Source of the DNA: an uncultured Caulobacteraceae bacterium
GTDB lineage: Bacteria > Pseudomonadota > Alphaproteobacteria > Caulobacterales > Caulobacteraceae
Reading direction: 5' to 3'
Assembly: GCA_903929535.1 (NCBI GenBank)
Contig: CAIYVC010000147.1
Coordinates: 1 to 55,458, forward strand
DNA length: 55,458 nt
Under the pieces are notes generated by a model. It saw only the letters and a program-made list of their open reading frames with translations. It was not told where the DNA came from and made no database searches. Of this stretch, positions 25,985 through 33,182 are shown in pieces (the stretch's first letter is position 1; each line of letters begins with the position of its first letter). Position numbers and translations under genes: made by a program.

Positions 25985-26863
25985 GTGATCGGATCGGGCG
26001 TAACGGGACGGCTCCTTGCGGCGGTCCTGGGATTATCGGGGGCCCTGAGCCTGGGCCTGGCGCCCGCCCAAGCGGCCAAGGCAAAGCATGCCAAGGTCCC
26101 AGCCAAACCCGCCTCCACGCACCCCGTCATCAAGGACTGCGCAGACTGTCCCGAGATGATCATGATCCCCGCCGGATCGTTCACCATGGGATCGCCGGCC
26201 ACCGAGAAGTTTCGCGGCAACGAGACCGCGCACAAGGTCACCATCGCAGCCTTCGCGGCCAGTGAGTTCGAGATCACCTTCGCCCAGTGGGACGCCTGCG
26301 TGAGAGGCGGCGGCTGCGACGGCTATCGCCCTGGTGACCAGGGCTGGGGCCGGGGCCGGCGCCCGGTGATCTTCGTCAACTGGGTCGACGCCACCGCCTA
26401 TGCCCAGTGGCTGAGCAAGAAGACCGGCAAGCACTACCGGCTGCTGTCGGAATCCGAATGGGAATACGCCGCTCGGGGGGGCACCCAGACCGCCTTCTCC
26501 TTCGGCCCCATCCTGTCGGCCAAGGACGCCAATTTCGACTCCAGCTCCAAGAGCGAGCTGAACCCCAAGGCCAAGGCGCTGAAACGCACCCTACCGGTCG
26601 GCAGCTTCGCCGCCAACGCCTTCGGGCTGCACGACATGCACGGCAATGTCTGGGAGTGGGTCGACGACTGCTGGAACGACGACTACGGCCCCAACACACC
26701 CTCGGACGGCAAGCCCGCGACGGGCGGCGACTGCGCCGGACGGATCGTCCGGGGCGGCTCCTGGGAGGACTATGCCGGCGATGTCCGGGCCGCGACCCGG
26801 ACCGGCAACGAGACCGAGGAACGCTCCTGGACCGACGGCATCCGGGTAGCGCGCGACCCCTAG
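25985..26863 (+). CDS. Exported FGE-sulfatase (formylglycine-generating enzyme fold) protein lacking catalytic cysteines
   Basis: The product (about 292 residues) has a signal peptide (GRLLAAVLGLSGALSLGLAP, cleavage near AQA) and a C-type-lectin-like FGE domain: MIMIPAGSFTMGSPATE, NWVDATAYAQWLSKKTG, YRLLSESEWEYAARGGT, GLHDMHGNVWEWVDDCW, RIVRGGSWEDYAGDVRAATR. True formylglycine-generating enzymes have two cysteines just after the RGGS motif. Here that stretch has none, so it should not oxidise sulfatase cysteines. Other paired cysteines (CADC; CVRGGGC; DDCW and GDCAG) fit periplasmic disulfides. No sulfatase gene is nearby. Start GTG 25985 is chosen because it begins the signal peptide with AGGAAC upstream; the open frame continues further left. 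It is divergent from the esterase operon. Likely a structural or binding FGE-fold protein. Confidence 0.78.
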   Translation: MIGSGVTGRLLAAVLGLSGALSLGLAPAQAAKAKHAKVPAKPASTHPVIKDCADCPEMIMIPAGSFTMGSPATEKFRGNETAHKVTIAAFAASEFEITFAQWDACVRGGGCDGYRPGDQGWGRGRRPVIFVNWVDATAYAQWLSKKTGKHYRLLSESEWEYAARGGTQTAFSFGPILSAKDANFDSSSKSELNPKAKALKRTLPVGSFAANAFGLHDMHGNVWEWVDDCWNDDYGPNTPSDGKPATGGDCAGRIVRGGSWEDYAGDVRAATRTGNETEERSWTDGIRVARDP

Positions 26864-26864
26864 G

Positions 26865-28343
26865 TCAGGCGCGCGCGAGCAGCCGTGTCAGGCCACGGAT
26901 GTCGGTCAACTTCTCCAGCCCTTCGACGGCGGCGATGATTGCCTGGGCGTTGGCGGCGGGCAGCCCCGCGTAGGCGGCGCAATCCAGGAACTTGTCCTTC
27001 TCGTCGTTGAACGACATCGGGATCTGCGGGCTGCCGCGAGCGTAGTCGACCACGGCGCCGTTGATGACCCGCCCATCCTCCATATGGACCTCGATCAGGC
27101 TGCGCATCTTGTCGGTGCCGGCGGCGTCGGCGGCGGGGTTGTTGTAAAAGTCGACCCGCTTCAGTAGCGCCTGGACGCCCGGCCGGTTGACCGCCTCGTC
27201 GGTGAATTCGCCCAGCCCCGCCTTACCCTCGGTCACCAGCACGGCCATGCAGTATTCCATGCTGAACTTGCCCTCGAGGCCGGTCTTGGGGTGATGCTGG
27301 ATCAGGGTGTTGAGCATCGGCTTGCTGGCCCCGACGCGGATCGAGGCTATGTCGTCCGCCTTCAGCCTGTTGGCCTTCACCAGCCGTCCCATCTCGTCCA
27401 TCGCCGGGTGGGTCAGGGAGCCTGAGGGATAGGGTTTGATCGAGACGCCCGGGTTCAGGAGGGACCAGGGTTTGCCCAGCTTGCCGGCGATCGCGCCCCG
27501 GTCAAAGCCGCCCCCGGCTGCGGCCCAAATGCCTCGCTGGGCTTCCAGAATGTTCTCCGCGGCAGTCCAGCCGATGGCGGCCAGGTCCGCGGCCATTACG
27601 CCGCCTTCCGCCGCGTGACCCGCCTGGAAGGGCTTGGTCATGGTGCCGAAGTTCTCGCGCACGCCCGACGCCTCGCCCCCGGCGATGCCGAGCGCATTGC
27701 GAATCTGCTTGGCGTCCAGGCCTCGGATCTTGGCCGCACCGACGGTGGCGCCGAACACCCCGAACAGGCCGGTGGAATGGAAGCCGCCGTCGTAGGCGCG
27801 AGGGTTCGAGGCCTCCGCCACCTTGGTCTCGATCTCGACCGCCAGGTGATAGGCCACAAGGAAGTCGCGCCCGGACTTGCCCCCTGCCTCGGCCATGGCC
27901 AGGCTCGCCGGCAGGGCAGTGACGCTGGGGTGGGTGAGCAGGCCGTAGACCCGGTCCTTGGCCACGGCCAGCTGAGTGTCGTCATAGTCGTCGGCATGGA
28001 TGGCCACGCCGTTGGCGAAGGCGGCGAAGCGGGGCGGGGCGCGCAAGTTCGTCCCCAGCACCGTGGCGGCCCCGGCCCCCGCTCCCATTTCGCCGAGATA
28101 GCGGCGCACGATCGGGCCGGTCTCGGCCTTCTCGCCGGCCAGGGCCAGGCCGAAGCAGTCCAGGATGTGCTTGCGGCTGAGTTCGATCAGTTCCGGCGGC
28201 AGGGTCTCGAACCGCGTCCCGACCACGAAGTCGGCGACCTCGGCGGTGATCCCTTCTTGAGTCTGTGCGGCCGCCCGGCGCGAGGCGATACCCGCCGCGC
28301 CCAGGGCGCCAAGGCCCGTCAGGAACTGCTTGCGATCCAGCAT
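26865..28343 (-). CDS. MmgE/PrpD family protein with export signal
   Basis: The 492-residue product belongs to MmgE/PrpD, which includes 2-methylcitrate dehydratase and iminodisuccinate epimerase, and possibly other diacid dehydratases. Family blocks are RKHILDCFGLALAGEK, FANGVAIHADDYDDTQ, LTHPSVTALPASLAMAE, TMTKPFQAGHAAEGGVMAAD and KPYPSGSLTHPAMDE. The N-terminus is unusual: MLDRKQFLTGLGALGAAGIA followed by SRRAAAQ resembles a Tat or Sec leader, while classical members are cytoplasmic. GGGGAG lies about seven bases before the ATG. It converges with the FGE-like gene by one base and is divergent from the DUF1932 dehydrogenase. Methylcitrate-cycle partners (prpB, prpC) are not seen, so a propionate role is unlikely. 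Substrate unknown. Confidence 0.8.
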   Translation of the reverse strand: MLDRKQFLTGLGALGAAGIASRRAAAQTQEGITAEVADFVVGTRFETLPPELIELSRKHILDCFGLALAGEKAETGPIVRRYLGEMGAGAGAATVLGTNLRAPPRFAAFANGVAIHADDYDDTQLAVAKDRVYGLLTHPSVTALPASLAMAEAGGKSGRDFLVAYHLAVEIETKVAEASNPRAYDGGFHSTGLFGVFGATVGAAKIRGLDAKQIRNALGIAGGEASGVRENFGTMTKPFQAGHAAEGGVMAADLAAIGWTAAENILEAQRGIWAAAGGGFDRGAIAGKLGKPWSLLNPGVSIKPYPSGSLTHPAMDEMGRLVKANRLKADDIASIRVGASKPMLNTLIQHHPKTGLEGKFSMEYCMAVLVTEGKAGLGEFTDEAVNRPGVQALLKRVDFYNNPAADAAGTDKMRSLIEVHMEDGRVINGAVVDYARGSPQIPMSFNDEKDKFLDCAAYAGLPAANAQAIIAAVEGLEKLTDIRGLTRLLARA

Positions 28344-28454
28344 ACTCTACTCCCCGATCCGCCTTTGGCCGGCGGCTTTGGCGCGACCATAGCCGCTTCG
28401 TCTTGGGCGCGGGAGCCCGGATCGCTATAGCTGCTGGACGACCAAGGAGGGCCC

Positions 28455-29309
28455 ATGGCCAAGCCGCCGCTGATCGCGATCATCGCTCCGGGCGAGATGG
28501 GTGCGGGCGTCGCCCGCCGCCTGACCGAACGCGGCGCGCGGGTCATCACCACCCTGGCTGGGCGTAGCGCCGCGAGCGCGCAGCGCGCCGCCAATGCGGG
28601 CATGACCGACGCCGCCGAGGGCGATCTGGCCGCCGCCGATATGATCCTGTCCATCGTCCCGCCGGGACAGGCGCTGGCCTTGGCGCAGCAGCTGGCGGCG
28701 GTGCTGGCGGCGGCGACGACCAAGCCCCTCTACGTCGACTGCAACGCCGTGGCGCCCGCGACCGTCCTGGCCATCGCCGCCGTCATCGAGGCCGCGGGGG
28801 CCCGCTTCGCCGACGCCGGCATTATCGGTAATCCGCCCCACTCGAGCGGTTACACGCCCGTCATCTACGCCAGCGGCGCCCACGCGGCGGCCTTCGCCGC
28901 GCTCAATGATCATGGCCTCGACATCCGGGCGATGGACGGCCCGGTCGGCCAAGCCTCCGCCCTGAAGATGTGCTACGCGGGCCTGACCAAGGGGCTGCAC
29001 GCGGTCGGCGTCTCGGTGATGCTGGGCGCGATTGAAGCCGGAATTGCAGAACCTTTCTTCGCGGAGATGGCCGCCAGCCAGCCGCAGCTGCTGGCCTATT
29101 TCACCGGCCGCACGCCGGGCATCTTCCCCAAGGCCTACCGCTGGGTGGCCGAAATGGAGGAGATCGGCGCCTTCCTCGGCGGCGGCGGGCAGCAGATCTA
29201 TGACGGCGCCGCGCGTCAGTTCGACCGGCTCGCTTCCGATCATGCCGGCGCCCAGATCGACGAAGCGGCCATCCGGGCCTTCCTGGGCCGCGCGGCCCAG
29301 CCTGATTGA
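28455..29309 (+). CDS. NAD(P)-dependent dehydrogenase with DUF1932 C-terminal domain
   Basis: This 284-residue cytoplasmic protein has an N-terminal Rossmann fold of the 6-phosphogluconate/3-hydroxyisobutyrate dehydrogenase type (IAIIAPGEMGAGVARRLTER; ADMILSIVPPG; YVDCNAVAP). Its C-terminal helical region, from about residue 175 (PVGQASALKMCYAGLTKGLH), is typical of DUF1932 proteins. The conserved lysine of the hydroxyacid dehydrogenase family is expected in ALKMCYAG. AGGAGGG precedes the ATG by four bases. It begins a rightward run with a small membrane protein and two exported GlcG-like proteins, although gaps of 78 and 182 bases leave it unclear whether these are one transcript. It may reduce or oxidise a small hydroxy acid. 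Confidence 0.8.
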   Translation: MAKPPLIAIIAPGEMGAGVARRLTERGARVITTLAGRSAASAQRAANAGMTDAAEGDLAAADMILSIVPPGQALALAQQLAAVLAAATTKPLYVDCNAVAPATVLAIAAVIEAAGARFADAGIIGNPPHSSGYTPVIYASGAHAAAFAALNDHGLDIRAMDGPVGQASALKMCYAGLTKGLHAVGVSVMLGAIEAGIAEPFFAEMAASQPQLLAYFTGRTPGIFPKAYRWVAEMEEIGAFLGGGGQQIYDGAARQFDRLASDHAGAQIDEAAIRAFLGRAAQPD

Positions 29310-29387
29310 GCCGGAACGGAACGCACTGGCCGCACATCTGTTTGAGTCTTTGGCCGAGCATCGACCAGAAGCATTCAGGAGAACACC

Positions 29388-29576
29388 ATGGCCATCACGC
29401 GCCGCCGCCCGACCTCCAAGATGATGGGGCTGATCGCCGCCGTCTTCGTGGTCCTCGTCCTGGGATATTTCGCCGTGCCGCACCTGCTGGGGCCGGTGAG
29501 CACCGCCACCGTCCACAACCCGTCGGCCGCCGCGGTCGAGACCCAGGCCAATCCGCCGGCCAAACAGCAGCCCTAG
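29388..29576 (+). CDS. Small single-pass membrane protein
   Basis: A 62-residue protein with a basic N-terminus (MAITRRRPTSK), one hydrophobic helix (MMGLIAAVFVVLVLGYFAVP) and a Thr/Ala/Pro-rich tail (to AKQQP) predicted to face the periplasm. The Shine-Dalgarno AGGAGAAC lies six bases before the ATG. I do not recognise a family. It lies between the DUF1932 dehydrogenase and two exported DUF336 proteins, possibly on the same transcript. Confidence 0.65.
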   Translation: MAITRRRPTSKMMGLIAAVFVVLVLGYFAVPHLLGPVSTATVHNPSAAAVETQANPPAKQQP

Positions 29577-29758
29577 ACTCCTCGGAGCGGGCGGCGGAGT
29601 TTGTTATCCGCGCTACCGCCTGACGGCTGCTTGAGCGCCTACCCGCTTGCCCTCCGGTCCTTCAAACCGTTGAGGCCGCACGCGTTGCCTTGATTTCCCT
29701 TCTGTACGAAGATCGCCCCGCAGACCGCGAACGGCGGCTGTATGGGAGGGACCTCTAG

Positions 29759-30202
29759 ATGAAAACGACCGCCTTCGCCGGCGCTCTTGCCGTGCTCGCT
29801 TTGATGACGAGCGGCGCGGCCTCTGCTCAATCCAGCGCCCCGTATGGCGCTCCAATCTCGCTGGAAAGCGCCAAGGCCGTGGGCGCCGCCGTCCATGCCG
29901 AAGCCGTCAAGCGCAAGGTCCCCGGCACCTTCGCGGTGGTCGATATCCTGGGTGAAATGGTGGTCGTGGACCGGGGCATGGACGCCTCCAACGGCGCCGT
30001 GGACATCGCCCTGGCCAAGGCCCGCTCGGCGATCAAGTACAAGAAGGCCAACCTGGCGTTGGAAGGCTTTCCCGCGGGTCTCGACGGCATGGGCGCCGGC
30101 GGCGCTCTGCTGATGTCCGGCGGCAAGATCGTCGGCGCCATCGGCGTCTCGGGCGGCGCCGAAGGCGCTCTGGCCCAGGCCGGCGCCGCGGCGTCGAAAT
30201 AA
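29759..30202 (+). CDS. Exported GlcG/DUF336 (HbpS-like) protein
   Basis: The 147-residue product has a Sec signal peptide (MKTTAFAGALAVLALMTSGA, cleavage after ASA). The rest is a DUF336/GlcG domain: PISLESAKAVGAAVHAEAVK, TFAVVDILGEMVVVDRGMD, ALAKARSAIKYKKAN, and the glycine-rich GGALLMSGGKIVGAIGVSGG. GlcG is encoded with glycolate oxidase in E. coli. Exported relatives bind haem (HbpS) or act in cobalamin/propanediol metabolism, but a catalytic role for this class is not settled. A GGAGGGA Shine-Dalgarno precedes the ATG. The second copy follows after 29 bases, so the two are co-expressed. The glycolate module itself lies 8 kb downstream. Confidence 0.82.
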   Translation: MKTTAFAGALAVLALMTSGAASAQSSAPYGAPISLESAKAVGAAVHAEAVKRKVPGTFAVVDILGEMVVVDRGMDASNGAVDIALAKARSAIKYKKANLALEGFPAGLDGMGAGGALLMSGGKIVGAIGVSGGAEGALAQAGAAASK

Positions 30203-30231
30203 TCGCATCAACCGATTCAAGGACCGCACAC

Positions 30232-30756
30232 ATGCTGAAGACCTTCGGACCGGCCGCGATCGCCGCCGTCCTCCTGATCGCCTCTCCCGCCCTGGCTCAG
30301 GCTCCGGCCCCCGCCGCCGGCGCGCCTGCCGCGGCCCCGGCCGCCCGGGCGCCGCCCTTCCCGGCGCCGATCCCGTACGGGCCGACCATCACCTACGAAC
30401 AGGCGCACAAGGTGCTCGACGCCGCCCTGGCCGAAGCGGCCAAGCGCAAGGTGGCGGCCACCATCGCCATCCTCGATAACGCGGGCGGCATCGTCTACTA
30501 CGAGAAGCCCAGCTCGGTGGCCTACAACGCCAAGGCCCTGGCCTATCAGAAGGGCTTCTCCTCGGCCCGCACCACCCGCCCCTCCAAGTTCGAGGCGGAC
30601 CGCTATCCCTTCAACGCGGGCATCCTGGCCATCGACGACGTCTTCCCCTTCGCGGGCGGCCAGGCGATCGTTGCTGACGGCAAGGCCATCGGCGCCATCG
30701 GCGTGACCGGTGGTGACGACCCCGTCGCCCTGGCCGGGGTCGCGGCGCTGAAGTAG
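30232..30756 (+). CDS. Exported GlcG/DUF336 protein (second copy)
   Basis: The 174-residue product is a paralogue of the previous gene: signal peptide MLKTFGPAAIAAVLLIASPA, an Ala/Pro linker, then a DUF336 domain with ITYEQAHKVLDAALAEAAKR, VAATIAILDNAGGIVYYEKP, YQKGFSSARTTRPS and GGQAIVADGKAIGAIGVTGG. Compared with copy one it has a longer linker and a PYGPTITYEQ start. AAGGA is eight bases before the ATG. A strong intrinsic terminator follows at 30782-30811. Role unknown; haem or small-ligand binding in the periplasm is the usual suggestion for exported members. Confidence 0.82.
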   Translation: MLKTFGPAAIAAVLLIASPALAQAPAPAAGAPAAAPAARAPPFPAPIPYGPTITYEQAHKVLDAALAEAAKRKVAATIAILDNAGGIVYYEKPSSVAYNAKALAYQKGFSSARTTRPSKFEADRYPFNAGILAIDDVFPFAGGQAIVADGKAIGAIGVTGGDDPVALAGVAALK

Positions 30757-30781
30757 AGCGCACGCCTCTTCCAAATTGCAG

Positions 30782-30815
30782 AACGGCGGGAGGCGCGATC
30801 CTCCCGCCGTTTTCT
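30782..30815 (+). terminator. Intrinsic terminator after the DUF336 pair
   Basis: AACGGCGGGAGG (30782-30793), loop CGCGAT, CCTCCCGCCGTT (30800-30811) form a perfect 12-base stem followed by TTCTTT. Confidence 0.9.
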
Positions 30816-30834
30816 TTGCGGCCTCAAAAGCAAA

Positions 30835-30862
30835 CGCCCGGCGGAGTCTCCTCCGCCGGGCG
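30835..30862 (-). terminator. Intrinsic terminator for the leftward exported-protein pair
   Basis: CGCCCGGCGGAG and CTCCGCCGGGCG form a perfect 12-base stem around a four-base loop. Read leftward it is followed by TTTGCTTTTG, a T-rich tail, so it serves the gene ending at 30895. Confidence 0.85.
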
Positions 30863-30894
30863 CGCTGTGGTTCGGCCTGTCTAAGCGACGGGTC

Positions 30895-31656
30895 TTATTT
30901 CTTTTCGGTCTTTTCAGCCTTGGCGGCAGGCGCGGCGGCGGCGGTCTTCTTGGCGCCGACGGTCGAGCTCTGCGTGAAGTGGGTGGAGCAGACTTCTTCC
31001 GGGATGTGGAAGTTGCCCGGCATGCGCTTGTAGTGCGCCACCGTGGTCCAGGACGAGGTGTAGAAGGCCGGATCGTCGATGGTCAGCTTGTCTTCCAGGA
31101 TTTCGCCCTTGATGCTGACACGCTCGATGACGTGGATGTCGGCGCTGTGCGGCAGGCCGGAGCGGTCCACCACGTTCTTGTCGTTCAGGCCGACGGTGTC
31201 GATGACGAGGGTGTCGCCTTCCCACTTGGCCGAGGCGTCGCCCATGTAGGTCGGGTCGATGTCGTCCTTGGCCGGGTGCGGCTGATCCACGTAGACCCAG
31301 CGCGGGATCCGGTTTTCCTGGTACAGGAAATAGACCTGCTTGGGCTTCTGCAGGATCTGGAACGGCTTGGCGATCAGCTGGACGTAGGGCAGGCCCGGAG
31401 GCAGGCATTCGGTCACGCCGTCGAAGGAGCGGTTGCCCTTCTTGGCCGAGGCCAGGTTCTTGTCATAGATGGCCTTGCCCTTGGCATTGAGCGGCGGGGT
31501 CTTGCCGTCTTCGGTCTTGGCGGTCGCGATCGGCGCCGTCAGGGTCCAGATGCCGGAGATGTCCGGGTGAGCCGGGTCCTGAGCGAAGGCGCTGGCGCCC
31601 ATCAGGGCGAAAGCGGCGGCGGGCAGGACGGCGAGAGTGCGGATTGAAGGTTTCAT
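30895..31656 (-). CDS. Exported protein of unknown function, WEGDTLVVDT family (copy 3, divergent member)
   Basis: A 253-residue exported protein (signal MKPSIRTLAVLPAAAFALMG, cleavage after AFA). The mature part starts QDPAHPDISGIWTLTAP. It shares with its upstream neighbour and with 21406-22281 the blocks KPFQILQKPKQVYFLYQENR (equivalent to the ETLHNIRRIYLTDKH region), KWEGDTLVIDTVGLNDKN, HSADIHVIERV and a late cysteine (EEVCSTHF). It ends in an Ala/Lys-rich tail (AAPAAKAEKTEKK). The ATG overlaps the stop of the upstream paralogue in an ATGA arrangement, so the two are translationally coupled and may form a complex. No enzymatic motif is recognised. Confidence 0.78.
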   Translation of the reverse strand: MKPSIRTLAVLPAAAFALMGASAFAQDPAHPDISGIWTLTAPIATAKTEDGKTPPLNAKGKAIYDKNLASAKKGNRSFDGVTECLPPGLPYVQLIAKPFQILQKPKQVYFLYQENRIPRWVYVDQPHPAKDDIDPTYMGDASAKWEGDTLVIDTVGLNDKNVVDRSGLPHSADIHVIERVSIKGEILEDKLTIDDPAFYTSSWTTVAHYKRMPGNFHIPEEVCSTHFTQSSTVGAKKTAAAAPAAKAEKTEKK

Positions 31657-32504
31657 TTTGCGGTCGTGATCCCGTTCTTGTCGACGCCGTTGCGGTTGTT
31701 CTCTTCGCAGATGAACTCCTGGTTCCGGATGTCCGGGCGCCAGTGGAGCACCGTGCGGGTGGTGTAGGGGTGGTAGAGGGTCACCGGGTCATAGACGGTG
31801 CTCAGCACTTCCAGCTTGGAGCCGTCGGCGCTCTTGTGGATGTGCTCGACCACGCGCTCCTTGGTGGAGTGGGATGAGCCCTCGTCGTCCAGATAGGTGC
31901 GGGTGTTCATCTTCTGAGTGTCGACCACCAGGGTGTCGCCTTCCCAGCGGGCGATGGACTCGCCCAGGAAGCTCTCGCCCATGTTGGGGAAGTGCTTATC
32001 CGTCAGATAGATGCGGCGGATGTTGTGCAGGGTCTCCATCAGGATGGTGACCTGAGCCGGGTGGCCGTGGCCGGCGGGGCTCATGATCACTTCCACCGGA
32101 TAAGGCGACTCGATGGCGCGCGGGGTGCCGTGTGGGAAGCACTGGGTCGAGGCGTCGCCCTCAGGAATGCCGCTGTTGGTGTCGCGCATGCGCTTTTCCA
32201 GCATCGCCATATACTTGGGCTTCAGCGGGGCGGGCACGCCGGCTTCCGGGCCAGCCAGATGCTTGATCCCGAAGTTGACCCAGTGACCGTTCAGGTCATG
32301 CGGATCGCTGTTGGGCGCCAGGGTCCCGGCGGGCGCAGGGCCCGAATCCGCGGACGGGGCGGTGATTTCAAGCGTGTGATCGGAGCCGTTGTAAAGATTG
32401 CGGCCTGAGTCCCGCTGCGCCAGCGCGCTGGACCCCATCAGCACTGCAATCGCGCCGAGCCCGCAGCCCAACGCCAAACGTCCCAGTTTTCTGGGATCTT
32501 TCAT
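31653..32504 (-). CDS. Exported protein of unknown function, WEGDTLVVDT family (copy 2)
   Basis: The 283-residue product has a signal peptide (hydrophobic LGRLALGCGLGAIAVLMGSS, cleavage near ALA) and the full block set of the family: RNLYNGSDHTLEI, PHDLNGHWVNFG, KPKYMAMLEKRM, DASTQCFPHGTPRAIE, METLHNIRRIYLTDKH, ARWEGDTLVVDTQKMNTRT, HSTKERVVEHI and NQEFICEENNRN. It is clearly closest to the protein at 21406-22281. The start at 32504 has GGGAGGTGG upstream and begins the signal peptide; the open frame extends 33 codons further but without features. First gene of a two-gene operon with the overlapping copy 3. It lies in a divergent arrangement with the LigA/LigB module across 420 bases. Confidence 0.8.
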   Translation of the reverse strand: MKDPRKLGRLALGCGLGAIAVLMGSSALAQRDSGRNLYNGSDHTLEITAPSADSGPAPAGTLAPNSDPHDLNGHWVNFGIKHLAGPEAGVPAPLKPKYMAMLEKRMRDTNSGIPEGDASTQCFPHGTPRAIESPYPVEVIMSPAGHGHPAQVTILMETLHNIRRIYLTDKHFPNMGESFLGESIARWEGDTLVVDTQKMNTRTYLDDEGSSHSTKERVVEHIHKSADGSKLEVLSTVYDPVTLYHPYTTRTVLHWRPDIRNQEFICEENNRNGVDKNGITTAK

Positions 32505-32924
32505 GGTTCCACCTCCCTGTATTCGTTCTAATCGGACGCGATCGAGCGCGCCCTTTTCGTTATCTGAAGCTTCTGCCCCCCGGGCGACCAGCGCCCGGAA
32601 CACGTTAGCGTCCCTGAAACCGAAGCGTCACGCTCTTTCTCTCACCACCCTGGCATAGCTTTCAAGCCCCGGCGCGAGGGTGCAGAGAAAAAATTGCGGA
32701 GCTTGAGCAAATCGGCCACGGGCGACGAGGAAAAGATTGCAGCACTGCAATGCTTCTGGCCGACAACTGTCGTGTCGTCGCTCCATCAAAAGAATAGCCG
32801 GGCCGTCATGAATTTGGTTGCTGTTCGGCGGCGCCGCGAAGACCTGTATACAGGCCCGCGATCGTGACGGCTGACACCCGGCATGACGGCAGGCTAGGGT
32901 GGCCGCAACGATGCGGGAGGTTCG
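32505..32924. promoter_or_regulatory. Divergent promoter region with a 12-base palindrome
   Basis: No gene is supported in these 420 bases. Positions 32843-32854 are the perfect palindrome CCTGTATACAGG, about 70 bases before the LigA-like ATG, a good operator position. Its GTATAC core matches elements at 14309 and 48031 in two other divergent regions. A run of AT-rich sequence around 32685-32745 (GAGAAAAAATTGCGGAGC) may hold promoter elements. GGGAGG precedes the LigA-like ATG and GGGAGGTGG precedes the leftward gene. Confidence 0.45.
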
Positions 32925-33182
32925 ATGCGCGACTACTGGCTCAGCCGCTTCTTCTTCGAGATGCAGCAGGCCGACGTGCGCCGCCGCTTCGCCGAAGATC
33001 CCCAGGCGGTGATGGACGCCTACCGCCTCGCGCCCCAGGTCCAGACCCTGGTGCGGGCCAACGACGTGACGGGCCTGGCCGAGCTCACCAACCCCTATCT
33101 GTTGCGTTTCTATTTCGGCTACGTCGGCATGCCCGAGGCTGAGTTCCTGCGCAGGATCCGCGGCGAGGCCGCCCATGGCTGA
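32925..33182 (+). CDS. LigA-like small subunit of an extradiol dioxygenase
   Basis: An 85-residue protein resembling the alpha (LigA) subunit of protocatechuate 4,5-dioxygenase: a compact all-helical protein with RFFFEMQQADVRRRFAEDPQ and AELTNPYLLRFYFGYVGMP. LigA subunits cover the active-site entrance of LigB and do not carry the iron. At 85 residues it is shorter than classical LigA (about 140) and lacks the N-terminal arm. GGGAGG is five bases before the ATG. It overlaps the LigB-like gene by eight bases, so the two are made together as subunits of one enzyme. Confidence 0.82.
   Translation: MRDYWLSRFFFEMQQADVRRRFAEDPQAVMDAYRLAPQVQTLVRANDVTGLAELTNPYLLRFYFGYVGMPEAEFLRRIRGEAAHG

Noticed and set aside
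25985-26863. True sulfatase-modifying factor (formylglycine-generating enzyme)
   Set aside because: Active-site cysteines after RGGS are missing and there is no sulfatase gene nearby.
26865-28343. 2-methylcitrate dehydratase PrpD of a methylcitrate cycle
   Set aside because: No prpB/prpC neighbours and an export leader; only family-level assignment is safe.
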